A stretch of 64,000 bases of DNA from Hyphomicrobiales bacterium. GTDB lineage: Bacteria > Pseudomonadota > Alphaproteobacteria > Rhizobiales > Beijerinckiaceae. The DNA lies in assembly GCA_027489535.1 (NCBI GenBank), contig JAIXZO010000003.1, positions 1-64,000 on the forward strand, in the 5' to 3' direction. Every line of letters starts with the position of its first letter. The first letter of the stretch is position 1. Made by a program: the position numbers and the translations under genes. Positions 9,327-17,791 of this stretch are shown here, piece by piece. The notes below the pieces were generated by a model. That model saw only the letters and a program-made list of their open reading frames with translations, did no database searches and had not been told where the DNA came from.

Positions 9327-9863
9327 TCAGGACGCCGGCGGACTTCCGCCGCCCGTAAGCTGGGCGAGCAAGGCCGCGTTGGGATCGGGCTTCGGGAAGA
9401 GGATCGTCATGATCTCTTCCATCTCTTCTTCGGATTCGTGCGTCCAATCCTCCGGCAGCGGCGGCGCCTTGCCCTGCGCGACGCCGAAAGCGTAGGTGGA
9501 GAAGTTCTTCGCCGCATTCACGGCCCGCAACGGATCGCGCGGACGCCCCTTGAGCAGACCGCCGAACAACGGAGCCTTGTTGCGCTTGGTGCGCAGGTTC
9601 TCGTAGTTGGCCGTGTAGTAGACGAACGCGTGCAGAAGCATGTCCACGTCGTCGACGTTCACCGATTCGATGAACACAAGAATGCGTTCGACGCCCTTGA
9701 TCAGATCGACGGAAAGTTGATCGGTGTCGTAGATCTCGTCGAAGGAAGCGGCCATCGCATCAGCCACCTCTTCAGCCGCGTCCGTTCCGGACAGGAACCG
9801 CCGCGCCGTTTGCGCGACCATCATGTCGAATACGAACTGCGGAGGCCCCTTATCGGAACTCAT
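9327..9863 (-). CDS. Conserved-looking hypothetical protein, 178 aa
   Basis: Not recognised. The protein is soluble, with no signal peptide or membrane segment, rich in acidic residues, and carries a Glu cluster (ESEEEMEEIM) near residue 145 and a Gly/Pro tail. The start at ATG 9863 has an AGAGG-type ribosome site. It is convergent with the winged-helix gene and precedes the Sel1 gene on the same strand. Coding status is supported by uninterrupted length, normal amino-acid composition and tight spacing to its neighbours. A role in flagellar assembly can only be guessed from position. Confidence 0.7.
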   Translation of the reverse strand: MSSDKGPPQFVFDMMVAQTARRFLSGTDAAEEVADAMAASFDEIYDTDQLSVDLIKGVERILVFIESVNVDDVDMLLHAFVYYTANYENLRTKRNKAPLFGGLLKGRPRDPLRAVNAAKNFSTYAFGVAQGKAPPLPEDWTHESEEEMEEIMTILFPKPDPNAALLAQLTGGGSPPAS

Positions 9864-9902
9864 GACAGAACCTCTCTACGTGCGCCCGACCAATGCGCGA
9901 TC

Positions 9903-10517
9903 TCAACGCCTATTGTCTTTACGCCATTTCGTGAACCATACGGAAGCACGTTCTTGAGTTGATGCAACTTCTGCGGGCGAAAGTCCCTTGATCAGGGCGT
10001 CGCGACGACGCCGAGCATTCGCCTGCCCGGCCGCCACGGCCAAGGAAGCCCAGTAATATCCTTCCTTGTTGTCCTCGAAGCCGAATTCGGGCGCAAAGCT
10101 CATCGACATGAGAACCAAGGCGCGGTCGTCCCCGCCCTCCTCGCCCGCTTTTTGGAGTCGGGCGCGGATCCACTCCATGATCTTTTTCTGCGCTGCCGGC
10201 TCGACGGATTTGAGCATGGCCTCGCGGGCCTTCGGCGCCTTCGGATGGCCGCCGATCGCGGCCAACGTCACCCATCGCATGGCATCCTGGAAATTCTGGG
10301 GGACTGCGACGCCGTGCCAGTAGAACAGCGAGAGATTGAACTGCCCGTCCGGATCGCCCGCTTCGGCGGCGACGCGTGCCGCGGCGACCGCGCCCGCCAT
10401 GTCGCGATCTTGGAGAAGTTGCCCGACGTCGGGCCGGGCCGGTTCGGAGGCCGCCGCGCGTTGAACGCACGATGCAATGCCGACGGAGACGACGGCGACG
10501 GCAAAAACCGCGCGCAT
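9903..10517 (-). CDS. Exported Sel1-repeat protein, possible lipoprotein
   Basis: A 204-residue protein. The N-terminus MRAVFAVAVVSVGIASC is a signal peptide with a lipobox-like I-A-S-C, so it may be a lipoprotein. Residues about 53-95 (GDPDGQFNLSLFYWHG...AMRWVTLAAIGGHPKA) fit a Sel1/TPR-like repeat and a weaker one follows near residue 150. Sel1 proteins are scaffolds in the periplasm or cytoplasm; here it could assist motility (compare the stator-associated protein MotX of Vibrio, which is also Sel1-type), but that is inference from context. ATG 10517 was chosen because the longer frame upstream has no convincing coding character. Confidence 0.72.
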   Translation of the reverse strand: MRAVFAVAVVSVGIASCVQRAAASEPARPDVGQLLQDRDMAGAVAAARVAAEAGDPDGQFNLSLFYWHGVAVPQNFQDAMRWVTLAAIGGHPKAPKAREAMLKSVEPAAQKKIMEWIRARLQKAGEEGGDDRALVLMSMSFAPEFGFEDNKEGYYWASLAVAAGQANARRRRDALIKGLSPAEVASTQERASVWFTKWRKDNRR

Positions 10518-10760
10518 TTTTTCGAGTACCGGAAAAAGGCCCACGCCATGCAACTCCGACCGGAACGCCGTTCGCCCCGGCGCATTTGTGCGTGATCGAA
10601 ATGGTCCGCAACAGCCGGTTTCGGGTTTGATTTGCGCCAATTCGGGTCTTCTTTTCGATTCTGCGCTTTTTATTTCAATAAGGGTCGCATCGAGAGCTAA
10701 AGAACCCGATCGGGCGACCGTCATAACAACCGGGGAAACTCCCTGTCGGGAGGATGGATC

Positions 10761-11480
10761 ATGGTTGGCTATATCAAATTCGACGGGCCGGGAACGGCAA
10801 CCGGACAAGTATCGAACGCCGTCACGCGCGCCGAGCTGAACGTCAGCCCGGCTCACGCCGCGGAGCTGCCGGACGTCGCCGTTTCGGCTTCGGCCAAAGC
10901 TCAGGCGCTCCCGCCTGAGTTTCAGCCGCAGGTCGTTACGCTCGGCTCGGTTCGGTCCGAATCCGAGGCGATTCATCACTCCGAAGAGCGCGACAAGATG
11001 CTGGCCGAGATCGAGGCCAAGCTTCTGGTCGGACGAACCGACATCCGGAAGGACCGGGCCCCCGGCGGCATCGAAGAATTGCTGGCGCGCGCCGACGCCG
11101 CGATGGACCCGTCCGCGGACGAGGAGCCCGAAATCGAGATCAAGCTGCCGGGATCGGGCACCTCCGAACCGGCTCAGGTCAAGCGCGACGCGCATGGCGA
11201 CCGCGATCACATTCTCGAGAAGGTGGAGAATGCGCTGAACCGCATCGGGCGTTTGCGCCGCGAACTCGCGATTTCGAAGAACGAACGCTACGACCGGCTC
11301 CTCGCGCTGACCGCTTCGGTCAGCGGGTTGAATTTCGCGCGCAGCCGCATCGCGGACAGCGATTTCAGCATCGCCTCGGCCTCCGACACCGTCGACATGA
11401 TCATGGCCAACGTGAAGACGGCGGTCGTCGCACACGGCAAGGCCTCCGCGGACATCGTAAGATTGGTGATCGGTTCCTGA
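10761..11480 (+). CDS. Protein with flagellin-like C-terminal region only
   Basis: A 239-residue protein. Residues about 150-239 parallel the C-terminal D1/D0 part of the flagellins in this window: ALNRIGRLRREL where flagellin has the R-A-S-L-G helix, then ARSRIADSDF (193-202) against SRSRIQDTDF, and a final amphipathic helix ending VRLVIGS against LVLSLLK. The N-terminal flagellin domain is absent; residues 1-140 are low-complexity and acidic. A GGGAGGATG-type site precedes the ATG. It converges on fliD. It may be a minor filament or cap-associated protein or a decoy for the flagellin chaperone; the homology is remote and judged by eye. Confidence 0.6.
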   Translation: MVGYIKFDGPGTATGQVSNAVTRAELNVSPAHAAELPDVAVSASAKAQALPPEFQPQVVTLGSVRSESEAIHHSEERDKMLAEIEAKLLVGRTDIRKDRAPGGIEELLARADAAMDPSADEEPEIEIKLPGSGTSEPAQVKRDAHGDRDHILEKVENALNRIGRLRRELAISKNERYDRLLALTASVSGLNFARSRIADSDFSIASASDTVDMIMANVKTAVVAHGKASADIVRLVIGS

Positions 11481-11527
11481 TCCGACGGGAGAAACTGAAG
11501 CGCTCGGAGCGGACGCGTGCGGGCGCA

Positions 11528-13183
11528 TCAATTCTTCAAGCTCGCGCTCCAGGTCGTCATGAAGTCGGTGAGGGAGCTTTGCGTCCGCTTGCCCTGATTG
11601 ACGATGGAATCCATCGTCGCGAACTGCTTGATGTAGCGATCGCGCAGCTTGGACATGCGGTCGTCGAGTTTGACCTGCTCTTCTTCCACCTTGCCGATTT
11701 CGGTGGTGGCGTTCTTGGAAACGGCCTTCAAAGGCGAGCTTGAGCTCTCGACGGTCGTCAGCATTTCCGTGAAGCGCTCGATCATGCCCTTTGCATATTT
11801 CACGGTATAGGTCGTCCCCGTCGCGGCGCTTGCGGAGAGCGTCGCCGGGATTTTCAGGACCATTCCCGCCACGTTCGTTCCGGCCGCCCCGGTCAACGCG
11901 GTCCCGCTCAGGGTCGCCGCAGAGCCGTTGAGCGTCCAACTCGACGTGCCGGTCTTCGCGAGCTGGTATTGTCCGGGAACCGTGGCCGTCGTCGTGGATG
12001 AAAACGAGATAGAGCTGTCGGACACGTCGCGCTTCGACGCCATGACGGCTTCGATCCATTCCGGATTGGTCTTGAGCACGCTCGCAAAGCGGGTGGTGTC
12101 GAGCGAAAGCTTGCCGTCACGGTTCGTCTTTACGCCGATGTCGGCGAGCGTCCGCGTCTCCGTGTCGTAGCCGGTCACCGACTGGGTGGTGAAACGGCGC
12201 AATTGACCCAGCAACGTGTTGCCGATCGAGGAATTCGAAAGGCCGCCGCGCTTGCTCGCGTCGCGGTCGTATTGTCCCTCGGTCTTCACCGTTTCGACCA
12301 TCAAATTGAAGCCGGCGATCAATGTCGTGACCGCCGTCGTCAATGCGTCGTTGTCCGTGACGGATTCCACGGTGACGGCGGACGATCCCGTCAACGCGGA
12401 AACCGTCAGGCTCGCGCCGTCGATCGCGTCCGTGAAGACGTTGCTCGACGACGTCACCGTCGTCCCGTCGATGTCGATGACCGCGTCGGTGCCCGTTGCG
12501 CTTGCGCCGGTCAGAAGGCCGTCGCTCACGGCGTCGCCGTTGGAATTCGTCATCGACGTCGTGAAATTGAACGCGCTTCCGGTGTCGCGCTTCACCGCCA
12601 AGGTGTATTCGGCGGGCGTACCCGAATTGGTCTTCACGATCGAAGCGGAAAAGCCCGACACCGCATTGATGGAGTCGCGCAGGCTCGTCAGCGTGGTGGT
12701 GGAATCGATCGAGAACGACGTCGCGACGCCGGTTGCGGTGTCGGTGAATTGAAGGGTGCGCGAGAGTCCGTCCGATCCGAGGAGCGAGCCCGTCGTGCTG
12801 CTCACGCCCTTGAGCGCGACGGATGCCGAGGTCGCGAGACTGGTGACCGATACGGACGCCGAGAACGAGCGCGCCGGATAGCCGTTGGGAAAATCGATGG
12901 CGACCTTGGTCGCGTCCGAAGAACGCGATACGCGCTGCAATCGGGTGGCGTCGCCGAGATCCTGAAGCGCGGACTTGAACGTCGCGACGGCGTTGAGGAC
13001 CTTCCCCACGGATGAAACCTTGGCCTCTGCCGCAGTCTTGCGCGTGGTGAGGGCGGATTGCTGCGCCTGCTTCGTCGCATCGACGATGCTCGTCGCAAGG
13101 TTCTGAATGTCTACGCCGGAGCCTGCGTTCATCGCGGTGATGATGCTCTGGCCGGCACCCGAGGTGCCCGAAACTGTAGACAT
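11528..13183 (-). CDS. fliD: Flagellar filament cap protein FliD (HAP2)
   Basis: A 551-residue protein of normal FliD length. The N-terminal D0 helix (ITAMNAGSGVDIQNLATSIVDATK) and C-terminal coiled coil (ERFTEMLTTVESS...DRMSKLRDRYIKQFATMDSIV) are diagnostic; the middle is Ser/Thr-rich, as in exposed cap domains. It sits at the filament tip and folds exported flagellin. The start was set at ATG 13183, preceded by GGGAGA; the open frame runs 13 codons further up but lacks a ribosome site. An RpoN promoter lies 60 nt upstream. It is the first gene after flagellin 1 on the same strand, separately promoted. Confidence 0.95.
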   Translation of the reverse strand: MSTVSGTSGAGQSIITAMNAGSGVDIQNLATSIVDATKQAQQSALTTRKTAAEAKVSSVGKVLNAVATFKSALQDLGDATRLQRVSRSSDATKVAIDFPNGYPARSFSASVSVTSLATSASVALKGVSSTTGSLLGSDGLSRTLQFTDTATGVATSFSIDSTTTLTSLRDSINAVSGFSASIVKTNSGTPAEYTLAVKRDTGSAFNFTTSMTNSNGDAVSDGLLTGASATGTDAVIDIDGTTVTSSSNVFTDAIDGASLTVSALTGSSAVTVESVTDNDALTTAVTTLIAGFNLMVETVKTEGQYDRDASKRGGLSNSSIGNTLLGQLRRFTTQSVTGYDTETRTLADIGVKTNRDGKLSLDTTRFASVLKTNPEWIEAVMASKRDVSDSSISFSSTTTATVPGQYQLAKTGTSSWTLNGSAATLSGTALTGAAGTNVAGMVLKIPATLSASAATGTTYTVKYAKGMIERFTEMLTTVESSSSPLKAVSKNATTEIGKVEEEQVKLDDRMSKLRDRYIKQFATMDSIVNQGKRTQSSLTDFMTTWSASLKN

Positions 13184-13243
13184 CGCTCTCCCTTTCGATC
13201 GACCGACCCGGCGGAATTTCATCCGTCCGGGACATCCGATTAC

Positions 13244-13259
13244 AGCAAGTCTCGTGCCG
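13244..13259 (-). promoter_or_regulatory. RpoN (sigma-54) promoter of fliD
   Basis: Minus strand CGGCAC-GAGAC-TTGCT: GG/GC elements with correct spacing to the family consensus TGGCAC-N5-TTGCW, 60 nt ahead of the fliD ATG. Confidence 0.8.
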
Positions 13260-13278
13260 GCGGAGCGGCCTCGAATCG

Positions 13279-13315
13279 AAAAGGGGCGAGCCGAGTTTTA
13301 CCCCAGGCCCGCCCC
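13279..13315 (-). terminator. Rho-independent terminator of flagellin 1
   Basis: On the minus strand GGGGCG (13315-13310) pairs with CGCCCC (13288-13283), the stem continues GCC/GGC after a mismatch, and TTTT follows at 13282-13279. It begins 22 nt after the flagellin stop codon. Confidence 0.65.
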
Positions 13316-13337
13316 GATCAACCCGAAGGAAGAAGGC

Positions 13338-14183
13338 TTACTTCAGAAGCGACAGCACGAGCTGGGGCTGCTGGTTGGCCTGAGCAAGCATGGCGGTGCT
13401 GGCCTGCTTGATGATCTGCGTGCGCGTCAGTTCCGCAGTCGTCTCGGCGAAGTCGGTATCCTGAATGCGGCTGCGCGACTGGGCGGTGTTGGTCGAGATG
13501 TTGGTCAGGTTGTCGACCGTGTACTGGAGCCGGTTGATCACCGCGCCGATGGAAGCGCGCTGCGACGAGACATAGTCCAGAGCCAAGTCGATCAATTCGA
13601 TTGCGGACTGGGCTGCGGTCTTGGTGGTGATCGAAGCGTTCAGGCCGATGCCGGTGGAGGCGCCGGACGTCGTTGCCGTCGTGTCCGCCGAGAAGGCGCC
13701 GATCGTGACCGAGATCGTCTGGCCGGAATTGGCGCCGACCTGGTAGGTGAAGGCGACGCTTGCGCTGGTGCCGAGAAGGGCGGTGGCGTTCCACTCCGAG
13801 TTGGTCGCGATCTTGGAGATTTCGGTAGTCAGAGCCGAGTATTCGAGGTTCAGGTAGGTACGGTCGTCGGAGTTGTTCGTGTCGTTCGCGGACTGGACGG
13901 CGAGTTCGCGCATCCGCTGCAGCATGTTGGTGACTTCGATCGACGCGCCGTCGGCCGTCTGCAGCATCGAGATCGCGTCGTTGGAATTGCGGACGGCCTG
14001 GTTGAGGCCGCGGATCTGGGCGGTCATGCGGGTCGAGATCGCGAGGCCGGCGGCGTCATCCTTGGCCGAGTTGATGCGCGAGCCGGTGGAGAGGCGCTCC
14101 ATCGCCGTGGTCATCTGACGATCGACCTTGGACAGGGCGTTCTGGGCAACCAGGGCATTCACGTTCGTGTTGATGACGGGCAT
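13338..14183 (-). CDS. fliC: Flagellin 1
   Basis: A 281-residue flagellin, the secreted filament subunit. The conserved N-terminal helices (MPVINTNVNALVAQNAL..., ERLSTGSRINSAKDDAAGLAI) and C-terminal helices (SRSRIQDTDFAE...QIIKQASTAMLAQANQQP) flank a short Ser/Thr-rich central segment of about 100 residues, so domains D2/D3 are missing. The Ser/Thr-rich exposed part would be the target of the adjacent glycosyltransferase. ATG 14183 has AGGAG ahead of it; the frame upstream is non-coding leader. It is separated from the glycosyltransferase gene by a terminator, so it has its own promoter, probably FliA-dependent. It is clearly paralogous to flagellin 2 at 17792-18637. Confidence 0.97.
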   Translation of the reverse strand: MPVINTNVNALVAQNALSKVDRQMTTAMERLSTGSRINSAKDDAAGLAISTRMTAQIRGLNQAVRNSNDAISMLQTADGASIEVTNMLQRMRELAVQSANDTNNSDDRTYLNLEYSALTTEISKIATNSEWNATALLGTSASVAFTYQVGANSGQTISVTIGAFSADTTATTSGASTGIGLNASITTKTAAQSAIELIDLALDYVSSQRASIGAVINRLQYTVDNLTNISTNTAQSRSRIQDTDFAETTAELTRTQIIKQASTAMLAQANQQPQLVLSLLK

Positions 14184-14200
14184 AACTTCTCTCCTTGCGA

Positions 14201-14226
14201 GGGGGTGGCCTGTGGGGTCCACCCCC
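14201..14226 (-). promoter_or_regulatory. Hairpin in flagellin-1 mRNA leader
   Basis: A perfect 8-bp GC-rich stem (14201-14208 with 14219-14226) and 10-nt loop end 17 nt before the ATG and about 4 nt upstream of the Shine-Dalgarno region. It could affect ribosome access or mRNA stability; flagellin mRNAs are often controlled post-transcriptionally. Confidence 0.55.
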
Positions 14227-14289
14227 TAAAGCCTGATGCTTCCGAACTGTTGCGGCCTGTCCAAGTTTTGGTCCGGCCTCGTAGCCATG

Positions 14290-14316
14290 AGAACGGACGC
14301 AGCGCGGAAACCTTTA
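14290..14316 (-). promoter_or_regulatory. Possible FliA (sigma-28) promoter of flagellin 1
   Basis: Minus strand TAAAGGTT, 11 nt, TCCGTTCT. The -35 matches TAAAGTTT at 7 of 8 positions; the -10 matches GCCGATAA at only 4 of 8. It lies between the upstream terminator and the leader hairpin, and no RpoN site was found here. Confidence 0.35.
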
Positions 14317-14403
14317 GGAGCAGAACTCGTCGGCGTGCGTTTTTTTGATTTTTCATGCGAAGCCGCGGATTCACGTGTCCGACGTTCGGCAATTCTTGAG
14401 TAC

Positions 14404-14434
14404 GCAAACAAAAAGGAGGCCGAAGCCTCCTTTT
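14404..14434 (-). terminator. Rho-independent terminator of the glycosyltransferase gene
   Basis: A 10-bp perfect stem (14434-14425 with 14420-14411) closed by a TTCG loop on the minus strand and followed by TGTTTGC, 24 nt after the stop codon. The complementary strand is also T-rich after the stem, so it may work both ways. Confidence 0.85.
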
Positions 14435-14457
14435 CTTTATCGCGTCACTATGGGCCG

Positions 14458-17400
14458 TTACGAAAACCGGGTGAGCGCCGAGGGATGCAGGATTTTTTTC
14501 GGGTCGATGCCGAACCCCTTCGCACGACGGGAATGGAACAAGGCCTTGTCCTCGCCCCTCACCGACTTCTTCTCCTTCTCGTAGTCGACTTCGACGAGAA
14601 GCGAGTTCGGATCTGACCGGAGCACGCCCGTGGCCGCGGCGACCGCGCTGAGTTCCGTGTCGGCGTAGTGGGAGTGATATCCGGGGAAGAAGAGACGTCC
14701 GTAGAGCTCTTCGGCCCAGGAGCGCCTGACCATGCCGAAAGCCGCGAGATTGCCGAACCACTTGCCGTCGTTGAAGGCGAAGAGATCGCCGCCTTCCTGC
14801 ATGGCTTCGAGGGCGATGCGCAGCCAATCACGCCCGGCGAAGGCGTCTTCGGCGACGTAGCCGAACCATCGACCCGAGGTTCTCGCGAAGACGTCGTTGG
14901 CGACGTTGATGAAGCCGCGACGCTCGCGGTCTTCGAACACCACCACCTCGAAGCCCTTCACGCCGCTGCGTGCCGCGATCTGCTCGGAGACGCGGGCCGC
15001 CGCTTCGGCATCGACCGAGGGGAGCACGAAGACCGTCTCGGCGGCAGGAGCCGCGCGTTCCAGTTCGGCGAGATCGGAAAACTTGAATACGCCGCGAGGA
15101 CGCGTGCGAAGCGCCGGAACGGCGATCGCCGCTTCGGCCTTTTCGGGCTTGGCAAGATAATCGTGCCACGCCGTGCGCAGCGCAGTCGCCAGATTGGCCC
15201 CGAAGCGCGGACCGTCGCACAGCGGCGAGGCTGCGACCTGCGGACGGATGCGGGGACGCAGCTCCGCGATGCGGGCATGGTCCGAGGCGAGCGCCACCGC
15301 CGTCTCAACATAGGCGTCCCAGCTCTCGCAGACGAATTCCGGGAAACCGGCATTGACCAGATGCGTGGCCGAATGGCGACCCGCGAAGGTCGGACCGGGA
15401 TAGGTGATGACCGGCACGCCCATCCAAAGCGCCTCGCATGTCGTGAGGCCGCCGGAATAGGGCCAAGGATCGAGCGCGATGTCGATCCGGTTGTAGCTGT
15501 CCATCAGGAGGACGTGGGATGCCTCGCCTTCGAATTGAATCCGCTCGGCGGATACGCCGTGTCGGGCGAGCACTTCGAGGATCGGCGCGTTGAACTCGTC
15601 ATAGGCGTAGTGCTTGCTCTTGAGCAGCAGACGACTGTCGGGAACGGCGGTGAGAATGCGCGCCCATTGCTCAAGAATAGCGGGGTTCGTCTTGATAGGG
15701 TTGTTGAAGCAGCCGAACGTGACGTGTCCGTTCTTGAGCACCGGCGCTTCGCCCACCGGGGGCGCATAGCGCGGCGGCATGTAGCAGATGTAGTCGTCGG
15801 GAAGCCGGATCAGCTTCTCCGTATAGAAACGGTCATGGCCCTCGGGCGTCTCGATCGCGTCGCTGATGAGATAGTCGACGGCGGGAATGCCGGAGGTGTT
15901 GAACAGGCCGCCGACCCATTTGACGATGACGGGGGCGGGCTCGCGGGCGATGACCTTGAGGCGATTGCCCGCCGCGTGGCCGCTGAGTTCGATCAGGATG
16001 TCGATTTCATCGTCGCGGATGAGCGCTTCGACCAGATCGTCGCCGTAGATGTCGATCAGCTTCCAGGACGTCGCCTTGGCTTTCAGCCGCCGGGTGATCT
16101 CGTCGACGGATTGGGACGTCGTATAGAAATAGAGGTCGAATTGATCGGCCGGCAGATTTTCGAGACCGAGCGTGATCATCGCGCCCACCGGATGCTGGCG
16201 GAACCCGCCGGACATCAGGCCTATGCGCAGCTTGCGGTCGGGGTCGCGATCCTTCGGGACCGCGCGAACGACTTCGCCGAGGGGCGCGTAGATCGGCCCC
16301 CAGCGCAGGTGTTCCTGGAAGATCTCCTCCTGCGTCCGCTCCGGATTGTAATGCATCGACATGAGATAGCCGCTGAGCAGGCTCGGATCGCGCGTATCGG
16401 CGATCACGCGGGCGAAGTGCTTCTCGCTTTCGTCGAAACGGCCTTGATCTCCGAGGATGCTCGCGAGGTTCATCCGAACGCCGGAAGCCTCTTCGCTGAT
16501 CTCCAATGCCTTCATGAAGCAGGCTTCGGCATCCCGCAGCGCGCTTTCGGCACGAAACGAGAGGCCCTTGCGATTGAGCGCGGCAAGATTGACGGGATCG
16601 CGTTCGAGTATGGCGTCATAGAGTTCGCGTGCGGCGGCGTATTCGGCGAGCACGTCGAGCGTGTGCGCCAATTCCATGGACGCTTCGGTGTGTTCCGGAT
16701 CGGCTGCGACGACCGGCATGAGGACGCGCCGCGAGTCGTTCGGACGACCGATCTTGCGCAGCGTCTTGCCCTTCAGGACCGAGGCCTCGTGATCGTCGGG
16801 ATCGATGGCAAGCAGCGCGTCGAGTTCTTCGACCGTCGCGAGATAGCGCTGCCGGTCGAACATCATCGACGCAAGATTGAAGCGCGCTTCGACGTTGGCG
16901 GGATTTTCGGCGAGCGCGAGGCGGAAATTCTCTTCGGCCGCGTCGAGCCTGCCGAGTTGCCGGAAAATGATAGCGAGATTGTTGAAGCAGTCGGCATCCT
17001 TGCCGCTGCGCTCGATGACGCGGCAGAACAGTTCGACGGCCTCTTCGAGCCGGCCCAGCTTCATGGTCGCGATGCCCGCCAGCTTGAGGGCTTCGACGTT
17101 TTCGGGATCGAGCGCGAGCACGCGCGCGGCGTAGTCGGAGGCCGCGACGTGATCGAGGCGAGTAAGCCCGCAACGGGCCGCGCCGAGCAAGGCGTCGAGG
17201 TTCGATGAATCGCTCTGCAGGACGGTCTCGAACGCGACCGCCGCTTCGTCGAGACGATCGACCCGCTGCAGGGCTGCGGCGAGATTGCAGCGGACGCGAT
17301 GCGCGGCGGCGTCGAGCGCGAGGGCGCGTTCATAGCACCTGATCGCGACGTCGAATTCGCCCTGTTCCATATGCATCAGGCCGGCGATGTTGAGGAAATC

Positions 17401-17766
17401 GACATCGTCGGCGGCAACGGTCGCAGCGGACGCAAAGGCATCGAGCGCGTCGCTTTCGCGACCGGCGCGCGCGTAAAGCGTCCCGAGATGCCGAAGAATT
17501 TCAGGATTGTCCGGCGCGAGACCCGCGGCGGTTTCCATCCATTCGACGGCCTCGTCGAGCGCGCCCAACGCGGCGAAACCGACGGCGGCATTGGCGTAGG
17601 GAGCGGCCGAGGTCGGGTCGGCGGCGATCGATCGGGCGAAGGCCTCGACGGCACCGCGGTAGTCGCCGAGAGCGTGCAGCTCGATTCCGCGGGCAAGGGC
17701 CGCCGCGGCATCCCGGTCGACCGCCGCGGCCGATGCGAAGTCCTTGTCCGACACGATGCCGTTCAT
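14458..17766 (-). CDS. TPR / SPINDLY-type (GT41) protein O-glycosyltransferase with extra C-terminal domain
   Basis: An 1102-residue cytoplasmic protein. Residues about 20-460 are TPR repeats that bind the protein substrate. Residues about 512-870 form an O-GlcNAc-transferase-like GT-B domain: GGFRQHPVG with His525 at the place of the OGT catalytic-base histidine, LLLKSKHY (712-719), and DPWPYSGGLTTCEALWMGVP (765-784), the family signature. Residues about 890-1102 are an additional domain resembling a GT-A (GT2) fold (N-V-A-N-D-V-F, V-A-E-D-A-F, W-L, then Y-A-D-T-E-L), with E-D-A instead of a D-x-D motif. The gene starts 25 nt after flagellin 2, with GGGAG before ATG, and ends before flagellin 1; by context it glycosylates Ser/Thr of flagellin before export. 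The donor sugar is unknown. Confidence 0.88.
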   Translation of the reverse strand: MNGIVSDKDFASAAAVDRDAAAALARGIELHALGDYRGAVEAFARSIAADPTSAAPYANAAVGFAALGALDEAVEWMETAAGLAPDNPEILRHLGTLYARAGRESDALDAFASAATVAADDVDFLNIAGLMHMEQGEFDVAIRCYERALALDAAAHRVRCNLAAALQRVDRLDEAAVAFETVLQSDSSNLDALLGAARCGLTRLDHVAASDYAARVLALDPENVEALKLAGIATMKLGRLEEAVELFCRVIERSGKDADCFNNLAIIFRQLGRLDAAEENFRLALAENPANVEARFNLASMMFDRQRYLATVEELDALLAIDPDDHEASVLKGKTLRKIGRPNDSRRVLMPVVAADPEHTEASMELAHTLDVLAEYAAARELYDAILERDPVNLAALNRKGLSFRAESALRDAEACFMKALEISEEASGVRMNLASILGDQGRFDESEKHFARVIADTRDPSLLSGYLMSMHYNPERTQEEIFQEHLRWGPIYAPLGEVVRAVPKDRDPDRKLRIGLMSGGFRQHPVGAMITLGLENLPADQFDLYFYTTSQSVDEITRRLKAKATSWKLIDIYGDDLVEALIRDDEIDILIELSGHAAGNRLKVIAREPAPVIVKWVGGLFNTSGIPAVDYLISDAIETPEGHDRFYTEKLIRLPDDYICYMPPRYAPPVGEAPVLKNGHVTFGCFNNPIKTNPAILEQWARILTAVPDSRLLLKSKHYAYDEFNAPILEVLARHGVSAERIQFEGEASHVLLMDSYNRIDIALDPWPYSGGLTTCEALWMGVPVITYPGPTFAGRHSATHLVNAGFPEFVCESWDAYVETAVALASDHARIAELRPRIRPQVAASPLCDGPRFGANLATALRTAWHDYLAKPEKAEAAIAVPALRTRPRGVFKFSDLAELERAAPAAETVFVLPSVDAEAAARVSEQIAARSGVKGFEVVVFEDRERRGFINVANDVFARTSGRWFGYVAEDAFAGRDWLRIALEAMQEGGDLFAFNDGKWFGNLAAFGMVRRSWAEELYGRLFFPGYHSHYADTELSAVAAATGVLRSDPNSLLVEVDYEKEKKSVRGEDKALFHSRRAKGFGIDPKKILHPSALTRFS

Positions 17767-17791
17767 CCCGCTCTCCCGTTCAGTCCGTCGA

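Noticed and set aside
9903-12059. Single 718-residue minus-strand protein
   Set aside because: Only the last 204 residues have coding character (Sel1 protein); the upstream part is antisense to the flagellin-C-like gene and overlaps fliD.
14375-14400. RpoN-like TTGCC before flagellin 1
   Set aside because: No GG element at the required distance, and it lies next to the upstream terminator.
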